DNA of 35,552 nt from a virus. Below the pieces are notes generated by a model. The model saw only the letters and a program-made list of their open reading frames with translations. It made no database searches and was not told where the DNA came from. The DNA lies in IMG/VR virus record IMGVR_UViG_3300035670_000733, positions 1 through 35,552 of that record. One strand, given 5' to 3'. This document shows, piece after piece, positions 15,002 to 22,135 of the stretch (position 1 is the stretch's first letter; each line of letters starts with the position of its first letter). The position numbers and the translations under genes were made by a program.

Positions 15002-16201
15002 TTAAACGTGATACGAAACTGAACCAATAATTTGCGTCGTGGCGGTATAGAAATCTGTTCCTGTCGGTTGACTTGTAAATGTTGACGCAGCAGTTTTTGT
15101 GTAAATTGAAATCTGTGTCGAAGACGCATCTACAAATAATCCTTGAGAAACATACGAACCAGTATTGCCTGCTAAAGACAAAGCACCAGAAGTCCTAACT
15201 GGCGCGCTACCTGACGTAAATGGAAGCCCTGCTATTGCTGCGCCTCCCGTAATAGTTCCTTTGGTATTTAATTCAATTTCAAATCCAACTGTAACCAAAT
15301 TGCCAACTTTTGTGTACCAGCCTTGCTGAGTGCTATATGCAGTTCCAGAACCACCTCCTACACTCGGTGTCCAAGTCCCCTCCTCATAGTCGTCTAGGCA
15401 GTTCGCATTTGCACTTGCCACTTGCGTTGCAGGAAAGATAATACCCACACCAGCCGCAGCAGTCGTCGTACCACCTTTGAGAACATACGCACCGGATTGA
15501 GTGATGCGCCCTGCTTCCGCTACGGTTGCCGATCCGTCAGGCGTTGTGCCAAAGACTATGTCTGTTGGGTTATCACCTGCGGCGTGAGTGCCGGATGCGG
15601 TGGCATAAATATATGAGAGTGCTGTAGGTGTATTTGATGTTGTGTCGTTGCCAAAAAACTGAATGGCACCTAAAAGGTCAGCAGATGCAATAGAGGTATC
15701 GTTTCTAAAAGTACTTATTACTGGTGTTGCATTTTCTCTTTGCACAGATATTGCTTCATGAGAACTAATCGACGTAGTCCCACCCACCAGCAGTTCACCT
15801 GCGGAGGTGATACGCATCGACTCAACACCACCCTCGGTGAACGCAATCGTATCCGCAGCAGGGAAGAATATGCCCGTGTTGGTGTTGCCTGATGTCGTAA
15901 TACTCGGTGCTGTGTTGCTACCTGCCGCAAATGTACCTGTACCACTAACGGTTACGTTTGCAATTTCAGCGGTTGCAATATTCGCAGTCGTGACATTTGC
16001 CGTAGTCACTGTTGCATTAGTTACAGTCACAATGCCACTGCTAATGTTGACGTTCGCCAACGTCATGTCGTTTAACGTCGTAACCGTATTACCTAGCTGA
16101 ATGGCGGTGTTGCCTAACGTAATCGTTGTGGCAAAGTTCGCGTCAAGTTGTGACAGCGGAATCGTCGCAGTAGCGTTGGCAAATGTATTAGGTACTGGCA
16201 T
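15002..16201 (-). CDS. Tail fibre protein (399 aa)
   Basis: A 399-residue protein. The start (TFANATATIPLSQLDANF) is a common fibre N-terminus. Residues about 25-90 are tandem Thr/Asn/Ala repeats with TLGNTAIQLGNT and TTANVTTANIATAEIANV, suited to a trimeric beta stalk. The middle has IAFTEGGVESMRITSAGELLVGG, a known fibre module. The C-terminus (YEEGTWTPSVGGGSGTAYSTQQGWYTKVGNLVTV) matches the jelly-roll ends of many fibres, which bind receptors. It follows GAGGTTCTAA and directly follows the hub gene. Confidence 0.78.
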   Translation of the reverse strand: MPVPNTFANATATIPLSQLDANFATTITLGNTAIQLGNTVTTLNDMTLANVNISSGIVTVTNATVTTANVTTANIATAEIANVTVSGTGTFAAGSNTAPSITTSGNTNTGIFFPAADTIAFTEGGVESMRITSAGELLVGGTTSISSHEAISVQRENATPVISTFRNDTSIASADLLGAIQFFGNDTTSNTPTALSYIYATASGTHAAGDNPTDIVFGTTPDGSATVAEAGRITQSGAYVLKGGTTTAAAGVGIIFPATQVASANANCLDDYEEGTWTPSVGGGSGTAYSTQQGWYTKVGNLVTVGFEIELNTKGTITGGAAIAGLPFTSGSAPVRTSGALSLAGNTGSYVSQGLFVDASSTQISIYTKTAASTFTSQPTGTDFYTATTQIIGSVSYHV

Positions 16202-17932
16202 TTAGAACCTCGCTCTCAATTCATGCTCAAATTCAAAACCGTTAATCGTAAATGGCGTCACGCTGCCGGTGAGCGTAATGCCTAAGTATTTGCCAAACAT
16301 CTTGGCATCACTCTTGTACAAGTAGTATCCACCACCCGCACTGTTTGCCGCAGCCCAACCAATCAATGCACTTGAATTGTTGCTCCAAAAGATTGGATTG
16401 CCAACATTGTTCGTCCAAATAATTGCATTGGAGAACTCAATGGCTGGCGACTGCTGCGACTCGGAATCCACAAACGCATCAAAGATAATCGGCTCACTAC
16501 CTAGTGTTGCTTCAATGCCAATCTTTAATGCCTGCTTGTCACGGATAGGATCACCCATCGGCAACAAGGCAGTTCTCAGAATCATATCAACATCATTGGC
16601 ACTGTCTTCATAAAATTGATACAAATTCTGACCTGTCGTGCCATACAGGTTGATAAAACCATCCTTAAACGCTGGCACTACATAAAAGCAATCTGTTAGC
16701 TGATTGGTAAAGAACCACTTACGCTCAAAGAACGCCGCCTGCACCCAACGCTCTGTACCACCATCGTTGTACTTAAAGTTAAAGACAGCGCTCAGAATGT
16801 TATTGATTAGGCACTGACCACCCGTAATCTCTTGATTAAAGTTAATCAGCGGAAACACACCGTCCAGCGGGTCACTGATCTTAGTGGTAGTTGCACCTAC
16901 CAGCGCATAGACACCGTACTCGTTCATAAACAGCACGGAACGGAAGTACGGGAAAATGGCATGTTTTAATGCCGAGCCAACGGAGGCAGACACGTTGGTG
17001 TTAGTAAAAAGAGAAACGCCTGTAGTCGCATCCACCCGCACATCGGAGAAGACGTTAATGCTGTCTTCGCCAAAAATGTACAAGAAGTTGTTAGCAGACA
17101 GGATACGAGTAATCGTTGTGCGTAGGGTTGAGTCAGACAGCGTAATGAACCCAGCACTCAGATTGATAAAATCATTGTAGGTATCTGCTGCCGTGTAGAA
17201 CACGGTACGGTCTTGGGCAATCCAAGTGCGGCCTGAGAAGGTGGCAATGTCTGTACCACTCTGATTCAAAACCGTGCAAGTCACATTGGCATTGGTGCCA
17301 GCGCCAACAATCGTTACCGTCGGTGGCGAGGTGTAGCCTGTACCCGGCTGCGTCACAATCACTTCAGATACTGCATTGGCAACAACTGTTACCGTACCCG
17401 TTGCCTGAATTCCACTGGCTTCATCGGGTGCGCTAAACGTCACCGTCGTGTTGGATGTCAGATAACCACTACCCGCGTTATTGATGGTAATAGTATTGAC
17501 GCTGCCAATGGACGTTAGATTAGCACCATCCCACGTCTTGTAACCCTTTGCCGGGTCAATAATCAGGGCGCGTTCATTGCGCCACTGCGTGATCATTACA
17601 TCGGTATTGGAGAAGGTATTGGCGGCTGCGATGTTGCCTTGAGCGCCAGTAGTAATGTTGACGTACTGCGCCGAACCGTCATTCTGAAATGCCATGACGT
17701 ATTCATTGTTGTTAATGTTGACCGATCCCATGAAGGTCACGTTGGCAGCAAATGCGACGTTCGCAAGCTGCTCATTGCCGGGAACGATCTTTAGATTACC
17801 GTAGCCAACTGGCTGGATATTCTCAAGCCAGCTAAACTCACCATCACTAATGACGGTGCGGTTGTTCTTGGTGTTTACGCCTTTGAAGTCCTTAACTACG
17901 GCATAGTTCTTTTTTTGCTCTGCCGCAGCCAT
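16202..17932 (-). CDS. Tail hub / packaged-DNA stabilisation protein (P22 gp10-like), 576 aa
   Basis: A 576-residue protein with the repeated beta-blade style of tail-hub proteins: an opening VKDFKGVNTKNNRTVISDGEFSWLENI, and later ILSANNFLYIFGEDSINVFSD and HAIFPYFRSVLFMNEYGVYAL. It closes the portal after packaging and holds the fibres. Residues about 145-225 are an added module with two GSGY/GTGY-type repeats (NAGSGYLTSNTTVTFSAP and QPGTGYTSPPTVTIVG) that interrupts the blades. It sits after the adaptor gene, as expected. Confidence 0.75.
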   Translation of the reverse strand: MAAAEQKKNYAVVKDFKGVNTKNNRTVISDGEFSWLENIQPVGYGNLKIVPGNEQLANVAFAANVTFMGSVNINNNEYVMAFQNDGSAQYVNITTGAQGNIAAANTFSNTDVMITQWRNERALIIDPAKGYKTWDGANLTSIGSVNTITINNAGSGYLTSNTTVTFSAPDEASGIQATGTVTVVANAVSEVIVTQPGTGYTSPPTVTIVGAGTNANVTCTVLNQSGTDIATFSGRTWIAQDRTVFYTAADTYNDFINLSAGFITLSDSTLRTTITRILSANNFLYIFGEDSINVFSDVRVDATTGVSLFTNTNVSASVGSALKHAIFPYFRSVLFMNEYGVYALVGATTTKISDPLDGVFPLINFNQEITGGQCLINNILSAVFNFKYNDGGTERWVQAAFFERKWFFTNQLTDCFYVVPAFKDGFINLYGTTGQNLYQFYEDSANDVDMILRTALLPMGDPIRDKQALKIGIEATLGSEPIIFDAFVDSESQQSPAIEFSNAIIWTNNVGNPIFWSNNSSALIGWAAANSAGGGYYLYKSDAKMFGKYLGITLTGSVTPFTINGFEFEHELRARF

Positions 17933-17933
17933 G

Positions 17934-18572
17934 TTAGTACCCCGCTGTGTAAGGTGTAGGTAATCTGCGGGTAAAGGTCGTATTCAGGGCTTCCATCACA
18001 TGCTTGGTGTACTCTTGCTTAAATATCTCTGCCTCACCATAGGATTGTTCTTGGTATTTGGCAAGGTAAGCAGCGTAAAACGGTACAGCTTCTGTGAATG
18101 GAGTGGGTAAAGTCTCAACATCTGCGCCGTTGGTCATTGGATCAACCAGCACTACCGTATCAATCTCCATTTGGTAGGCTTGATCAGGCTTTGGGCCAAT
18201 AAAAATCTTCTTCGGCCCGTACATGGAGAACCCAACTGGGCGTCCATTGTAGTTTTGCCAGTAACGCAACTGTGCATTGAAATCTGTCCAAGGCAGGTAA
18301 TACAGCGGAATGCGCGAGTTCCCCCAATAGAGGATCACATTCAGCACATCAACGGTATTGTTGCCTTCGGGTAGGTCAGAGAAGTTGATTGTCTCGACGT
18401 CGTAAGGCGCTGTGTGGTTTTGCAAAACGCGATTACACCCTGTGTCACGCACAAGGGTGTTACGCCCATCGTTTATGTAGTCCGTTAATTCTGCATTCGT
18501 CCAGAAATTAGCATTAACGTCATGTAATAAACGCCGGGTCTGCGTTATGTAGTCCGACAGCGTATCTGCCAT
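17934..18572 (-). CDS. Head-tail adaptor protein (P22 gp4-like or tail-tube A-like)
   Basis: A 212-residue protein that opens with the helical pattern of adaptors, DYITQTRRLLHDVNANFWTNAELTDYINDGRNTLVRDTGC. A beta part (NNTVDVLNVILYWGNSRIPL, MYGPKKIFIGPKPDQAY) and a long C-terminal helix (FTEAVPFYAAYLAKYQEQSYGEAEIF) follow. This is the layout of short-tailed-phage proteins that bind the portal ring and connect it to the hub encoded next. One base separates it from the hub gene. Confidence 0.78.
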   Translation of the reverse strand: MADTLSDYITQTRRLLHDVNANFWTNAELTDYINDGRNTLVRDTGCNRVLQNHTAPYDVETINFSDLPEGNNTVDVLNVILYWGNSRIPLYYLPWTDFNAQLRYWQNYNGRPVGFSMYGPKKIFIGPKPDQAYQMEIDTVVLVDPMTNGADVETLPTPFTEAVPFYAAYLAKYQEQSYGEAEIFKQEYTKHVMEALNTTFTRRLPTPYTAGY

Positions 18573-18574
18573 GA

Positions 18575-18916
18575 TTAAGCATTAAGATTTGCAACTTTCG
18601 CCGCACCCTTTGCTTTAGGCATTGGGGCGGCTACTCGTTCCACCACTGGGGCTGACAAGTGGACGGTTTTAGAAGACTCTTTGGAAAATGAAAACTGCGC
18701 CAGTTTTTCCATTGCTAGACCAAACTGGTTACTCATCTTCATCCATCCAAGCCTAACTAGATACGGCTCTTTATTGTCATCACCATAACCAAAGATATGC
18801 TTTGCTGCAATTTCAGGAATCTCGACCTCTTTCCCCGGCTCGAAGTGGTACACCGTACCATCCAAGCCATCGGAAAAGGTTTCAGAACCGTTATTGCGAA
18901 CAAAGATCGTGGTCAT
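18575..18916 (-). CDS. Small structural protein (113 aa)
   Basis: A 113-residue protein starting MTTIFVRNNGSETFSDGLDG with an ATGA overlap to the previous gene; an upstream in-frame start at 18952 is unlikely. A beta N-terminal half (TVYHFEPGKEVEIPEIAAKHIFGYGDDNKEPYLVRLGWMK) is followed by a helical and proline/alanine tail. The position between the capsid block and adaptor suggests a head-completion role. No family named. Confidence 0.6.
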   Translation of the reverse strand: MTTIFVRNNGSETFSDGLDGTVYHFEPGKEVEIPEIAAKHIFGYGDDNKEPYLVRLGWMKMSNQFGLAMEKLAQFSFSKESSKTVHLSAPVVERVAAPMPKAKGAAKVANLNA

Positions 18917-19314
18917 AGCGAGACAATATCTCCATAAAGGGCAACATCGCAAGTAACTGCGGCATTGACCGAACAGTTGACGTAAAGCACTCGGGCAGTT
19001 TGAACATCAGTGTTTGCAGCAGAAGCCAATGTCAGATCATCAAACTTGGTTGCACCAGTTGCGGCGCTCAAAGTCTGATCGGCTGCAATGGCAGTGCCTC
19101 CACCGCTTGCGGCAGTGAAGACACCCACATTGGCACCACTTGCATCACCACTGAAGTTAGACAGAACTATCCGACGCACAATGTACTTCGTTGCGGCTTG
19201 CGCAACCAGAGTCGTGACATCGCCGGTAGCAGCAAGGCTTACGCCCGTCTGCTCTGCCAAGCGATAGTTGCCAAACGAATCTGGATACGATCTGCCGACT
19301 GCATTTGCGTCCAT
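18913..19314 (-). CDS. Small beta-rich capsid-associated protein (133 aa)
   Basis: A 133-residue Ala/Thr/Val-rich beta protein (VTTLVAQAATKYIVRRIVLSN, GVFTAASGGGTAIA, QTARVLYVNCSVNA, VALYGDIVSL) with a good site (AAGGGGGAG). It lies two genes after the capsid gene and could be a decoration or head-completion protein. Composition resembles the small beta proteins at 14356 and 4633, but without their end motif. Confidence 0.58.
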   Translation of the reverse strand: MDANAVGRSYPDSFGNYRLAEQTGVSLAATGDVTTLVAQAATKYIVRRIVLSNFSGDASGANVGVFTAASGGGTAIAADQTLSAATGATKFDDLTLASAANTDVQTARVLYVNCSVNAAVTCDVALYGDIVSL

Positions 19315-19323
19315 AGCTCCCCC

Positions 19324-19647
19324 TTACGCGTAGGTTTCGCCAGCAGCCTGACCGCCGTTGATGTCCAACAGCGTCACCGTTGCATTGCCAGAAGAATTCT
19401 TGGCATACACGTTGACACCATCCGAAATCACTACGCCGCCTGTGTTAGATGCCATAACGGTTGCGTTAGACGAACCGTCGTAAGCCAGCACAGTGACGTT
19501 AGCCGACGGGAACATGACGTAGATACCTGCCGGAATGACAGTGCCATTGCCCGAATCGACTGCGGTAACAGTAACGGTCTGGAAATAGGCACCCGGAGTA
19601 TTGCTCTGAGCGCCAGCCAGAATGATTTTATTAGTAGCAAGAGACAT
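19324..19647 (-). CDS. Small beta-rich capsid-associated protein (107 aa)
   Basis: A 107-residue protein following GGAGG, ten bases after the capsid gene. Alternating small and beta-branched residues (AYFQTVTVTAVDSGNGTVIPAGIYVMFPSANVTVLAYDG, VVISDGVNVYAK) predict a beta sandwich. Placement directly after the major capsid gene is where decoration proteins usually sit. I infer that role; no motif proves it. Confidence 0.6.
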   Translation of the reverse strand: MSLATNKIILAGAQSNTPGAYFQTVTVTAVDSGNGTVIPAGIYVMFPSANVTVLAYDGSSNATVMASNTGGVVISDGVNVYAKNSSGNATVTLLDINGGQAAGETYA

Positions 19648-19657
19648 GATTTCCTCC

Positions 19658-20668
19658 TTACAGGCTCAAAGAGTTGTAGCCCGTAATCTTCGTCATGGCT
19701 TTCGGCTTGGTGTTTACCAGTTCTGCAATCATCAGAACTGCACCAACGTAGCCAATCTGGAAGTTCGGAAGCGTGGACTCAAAGCCAGTGAAGGCGAACG
19801 ATGCCTGCTCATGGATGTAGAGCGAGAGATAGTTCGTGTTCAGCAGGTAGAGAGTACCTTCCGGGCAATACGGGTCTGGATAGATCGGCACACCGGCTAC
19901 CATCAAAGCGCGGAAAGCCGCCTGTGGGCCGTTGGCATCGCCATCAAAGCCTGAACCGGGAGTGATCATGTAGTTTTCTTGGCCTACATAATCTTGTGCC
20001 AGCAATGTCCAAGTACCAAAGCCGCAAACACCAAAAGTCGGCACTTCAGCGCCGTTTTTCACGGTACCGGAGATGTATTGCAGTACGTTTTGACGGGTCG
20101 GGTTGACCGAACCTGCCGCATACTGCTTCGACTTCCACCAAGTGTTTGAGCTACGGTTGATGTTGCCGTAGGTTGCAGTGCCAGTACCATCGTCAACCGC
20201 AGCCGGTAGGCCGATAAACTGCTGGTTGTTGCTGGTATTGGTGTACAGCGCGGTTGCCATCGAATCCATCATGACGTTAGTCGCGTCGTTCATACGCGCT
20301 TCGATCAGAGGGATGATTGCATAGTCTTGCTGAACTGCACCTTCCATACCGAGGAACGGTACAGGAGACACCAGCAGCTTCAGGTTAAATTCAGCTTGGT
20401 AAGCACCTTGCTGAACGGAAGGCTGTGCGAACGAACCGGAATAGTCCGACCACTGAGCATTCACGAATTGGGAACCCTGAACCGGAACCGAAACTGACGA
20501 CACACCGCCGGAGGCAGTCTGCGAGTTAGCAATCAGTGCCGCCATCAGGGGCGTCGAGTTGTAGATTTGTACGACCAACTTCGGGATAAATGCCCGACGA
20601 GTGACGTAGGTCAACTCGTTGTACTGATTAGTACCCGAAGCCGGAAGAATGCCGCCACCAATAGGCAT
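19658..20668 (-). CDS. Major capsid protein (HK97-fold type)
   Basis: A 336-residue protein directly after the scaffold gene. Segments such as FIPKLVVQIYNSTPLMAALI, ATNVMMDSMATALYTNTSNNQQFIGLPAAVDD, YMITPGSGFDGDANGPQAAFRALMVAGVPIYPDPYCPEGTLYLLNT and SFAFTGFESTLPNFQIGYVGAVL match HK97-fold major capsid proteins. The last third has the familiar P-domain/A-domain order with a C-terminal TKPKAMTKITG. GGAGGTAAATT gives one of the strongest sites in the late arm, as expected for the most abundant protein. Confidence 0.87.
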   Translation of the reverse strand: MPIGGGILPASGTNQYNELTYVTRRAFIPKLVVQIYNSTPLMAALIANSQTASGGVSSVSVPVQGSQFVNAQWSDYSGSFAQPSVQQGAYQAEFNLKLLVSPVPFLGMEGAVQQDYAIIPLIEARMNDATNVMMDSMATALYTNTSNNQQFIGLPAAVDDGTGTATYGNINRSSNTWWKSKQYAAGSVNPTRQNVLQYISGTVKNGAEVPTFGVCGFGTWTLLAQDYVGQENYMITPGSGFDGDANGPQAAFRALMVAGVPIYPDPYCPEGTLYLLNTNYLSLYIHEQASFAFTGFESTLPNFQIGYVGAVLMIAELVNTKPKAMTKITGYNSLSL

Positions 20669-20698
20669 AATTTACCTCCGAAGTTTAAAAATAGCCCC

Positions 20699-21226
20699 TT
20701 ACAAACCGATAGGCTTGGGATTCTTGCGAAGCTCAGCCAAAGCCGCAGCCGCGTTTTCACGAGCCGCTGCCACCGGATTCTTCATATAACCCTTAATGTC
20801 CATACGCGACATCACGGGTGTTGGATAACCGGGTGTCGGTACTGCCGACTGTTTCATGTGACGCCAGTAATCCGCAGCAGTCTCATGGTTTGCAATACCT
20901 TTTTCGGTCATCAGTTTCTCAATTTCAAGGACGTCATCATCAGACTGTGCCATACCCGTTTCTTTCAGCTTGGAACGACGACGAGCCAATTCTTCACGCA
21001 CTTCACGGGCGCGGAGTTGCTTTTCAAGCTCATCCACACGCCTTTCTGCTGCCGAAGTACGCTCATTGACCATCGTTTCCATTTCCAGCTCTGGCACAGG
21101 CAGTTCAGGATTAACTTCCTTTGCCAGACGCAGGAACGCATTGCGAGTTTTTGGATTAGAAGACAGACGCTCGGAGAGCGCTGCCAACTCCGCAATTGCT
21201 TCAGAAGAGTAGTTTTCCAAACTCAT
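20699..21226 (-). CDS. Scaffolding protein
   Basis: A 175-residue acidic, helical protein. Residues about 25-95 are long charged helices (RNAFLRLAKEVNPELPVPELEMETMVNERTSAAERRVDELEKQLRAREVREELARRRSKLKETGM), a coiled-coil rod typical of short-tailed-phage scaffolds, followed by a basic C-terminal helix that would bind capsid. It sits immediately before the capsid gene. It assembles the procapsid and leaves before packaging. The ATG follows AAGGGGCTAATC. Confidence 0.78.
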   Translation of the reverse strand: MSLENYSSEAIAELAALSERLSSNPKTRNAFLRLAKEVNPELPVPELEMETMVNERTSAAERRVDELEKQLRAREVREELARRRSKLKETGMAQSDDDVLEIEKLMTEKGIANHETAADYWRHMKQSAVPTPGYPTPVMSRMDIKGYMKNPVAAARENAAAALAELRKNPKPIGL

Positions 21227-21244
21227 GATTAGCCCCTTAATGAA

Positions 21245-21430
21245 TTAGTAAATCTTTTTGGTGTCGCCCGGCTTGCTCATGGTCATGGAGTTGCGCTTGC
21301 CGGTTTTTGAAGCATTCGACAGGCCACCCATTTCCGAGAAACGAGGCGTGTTGTAAATTTGACCATTCATCTGCGAGTTGTCAGTCGGGCGGCGAACGGT
21401 CATTGCACCCTTTGGCTTAAAAAGTTCCAT
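21245..21430 (-). CDS. Hypothetical small basic protein (61 aa)
   Basis: A 61-residue Ser/Thr/Asn/Lys-rich protein starting after AAGGAGC, with segments RRPTDNSQMNGQIYNTPRFSEMGG and KTGKRNSMTMSKPGDTKKIY. It looks disordered. It lies between the 143-residue gene and the scaffold, so it probably has a procapsid-related role, which I infer only from location. Confidence 0.58.
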   Translation of the reverse strand: MELFKPKGAMTVRRPTDNSQMNGQIYNTPRFSEMGGLSNASKTGKRNSMTMSKPGDTKKIY

Positions 21431-21439
21431 GATTGCTCC

Positions 21440-21871
21440 TTAAATTGGAAGTGGTGGTGCGGTGGTTCCCGCGATAGGCGCTGACATTGCTTCTCTCTGC
21501 CCCGGCGTAGCGCCACCCGCTTGTGGTAGAGACTGAATCATTTGGATGATTTCAGAAGGCATCAAGCGACGCGAATCAGACTCGCGCTCACCAAAGCGGC
21601 GAGTAATCTCAGCAATCACTTTTTCAATGGTCTTGGATTCTTCCGAACCCATATCGAAGGCGGCTAGTGCTTGTTGCATCATGTCTAGCGCCATCATGAT
21701 ATTCAGTCGCGCAGCTTCTTCTTCTCCGCGCTTGGGTTCAGGCGTACTCATGGGGCTTGCCATCGGCGCAGTGGATTCCTCCTGCTCAAAAGCAGGCGGG
21801 GTAGCAGGTTCGCCACCCATTCCCTGATCAGCCTTCATCAAGTCCATCATGTCCTGTGGTTTCACAGCCAT
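21440..21871 (-). CDS. Virion-assembly protein upstream of scaffold (143 aa)
   Basis: A 143-residue protein with a Met/Pro/Glu-rich low-complexity start (MMDLMKADQGMGGEPATPPAFEQEES), a helix (AARLNIMMALDMMQQALAAFDMGSEESKTIEKVIAEITRRFGERESDSRRLMPSEIIQMIQSL) and a Pro/Gly end. Helical parts with disordered ends, next to scaffold and capsid, suggest an assembly or portal-scaffold helper. It is the first gene after the internal terminator/promoter. Confidence 0.6.
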   Translation of the reverse strand: MAVKPQDMMDLMKADQGMGGEPATPPAFEQEESTAPMASPMSTPEPKRGEEEAARLNIMMALDMMQQALAAFDMGSEESKTIEKVIAEITRRFGERESDSRRLMPSEIIQMIQSLPQAGGATPGQREAMSAPIAGTTAPPLPI

Positions 21872-21893
21872 TTGGCACTCCTATGTTGCGCGA

Positions 21894-21923
21894 ACGATAG
21901 ATATAAATTAACTATCGCGTCAA
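21894..21923 (-). promoter_or_regulatory. Possible internal promoter with overlapping dyad
   Basis: On the minus strand TTGACG (21918-21923, 5 of 6 bases) is followed 18 bases later by TATCGT (21894-21899, 4 of 6). An inverted repeat, CGATAG (21895-21900) and CTATCG (21912-21917), overlaps the -10 and spacer, as an operator would. It would restart transcription after the terminator just upstream, so scaffold and capsid could be controlled separately. The -10 is weak. Confidence 0.42.
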
Positions 21924-21925
21924 CT

Positions 21926-21949
21926 AAAAAAAGGGGCAAAATGTTGCCC
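21926..21949 (-). terminator. Internal terminator between portal and capsid blocks
   Basis: On the minus strand GGGCAA and TTGCCC (21944-21949 and 21934-21939) form a 6-bp stem with a 4-base loop, followed by one C and seven T (21926-21932). It ends or attenuates transcripts coming from terminase and portal. Thirteen bases separate it from the 57-residue gene. Confidence 0.75.
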
Positions 21950-21961
21950 GTTGCTATTTTA

Positions 21962-22135
21962 CTATCGGCTAGTGCTTCTTGTGCCGATATTTCTACTAGC
22001 GCCTTTGAAGGCGTTACGGTTAAAGCTCATCGACGGTGGTTGCCGGGTGGACTGAATATCCCGCTGCGTCATGCGAGGTTGATCCCCGCTTTTCAGCATG
22101 GACTGGGAGTTCATTGCGCCTGATCGTTGATCCAT
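21962..22135 (-). CDS. Small basic protein after portal (57 aa)
   Basis: A 57-residue protein from an ATG that overlaps the portal stop (TAATG). It is rich in Ser, Arg, Gln and Asn (MDQRSGAMNSQSMLKSGDQP and MSFNRNAFKGASRN). No homology recognised. The tight coupling to portal and an uninterrupted frame up to the terminator support it. Role unknown, perhaps portal assembly. Confidence 0.55.
   Translation of the reverse strand: MDQRSGAMNSQSMLKSGDQPRMTQRDIQSTRQPPSMSFNRNAFKGASRNIGTRSTSR

Noticed and set aside
13441-16201. Diversity-generating retroelement acting on fibres
   Set aside because: No reverse-transcriptase gene and no template/variable repeat pair was seen.
18575-18952. Longer start for the 113-residue protein at 18952
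   Set aside because: The extra Cys-rich codons overlap the previous gene, and ATGA coupling supports 18916.
19000-19686. A 228-codon plus-strand frame opposite the capsid-associated genes
   Set aside because: It is antisense to three coupled genes with good sites, and its composition (many Cys, Arg, Ser) is that of a shadow frame.
20567-21232. A 221-codon plus-strand frame opposite scaffold and capsid
   Set aside because: Antisense shadow; the minus-strand scaffold and capsid are clearly real.
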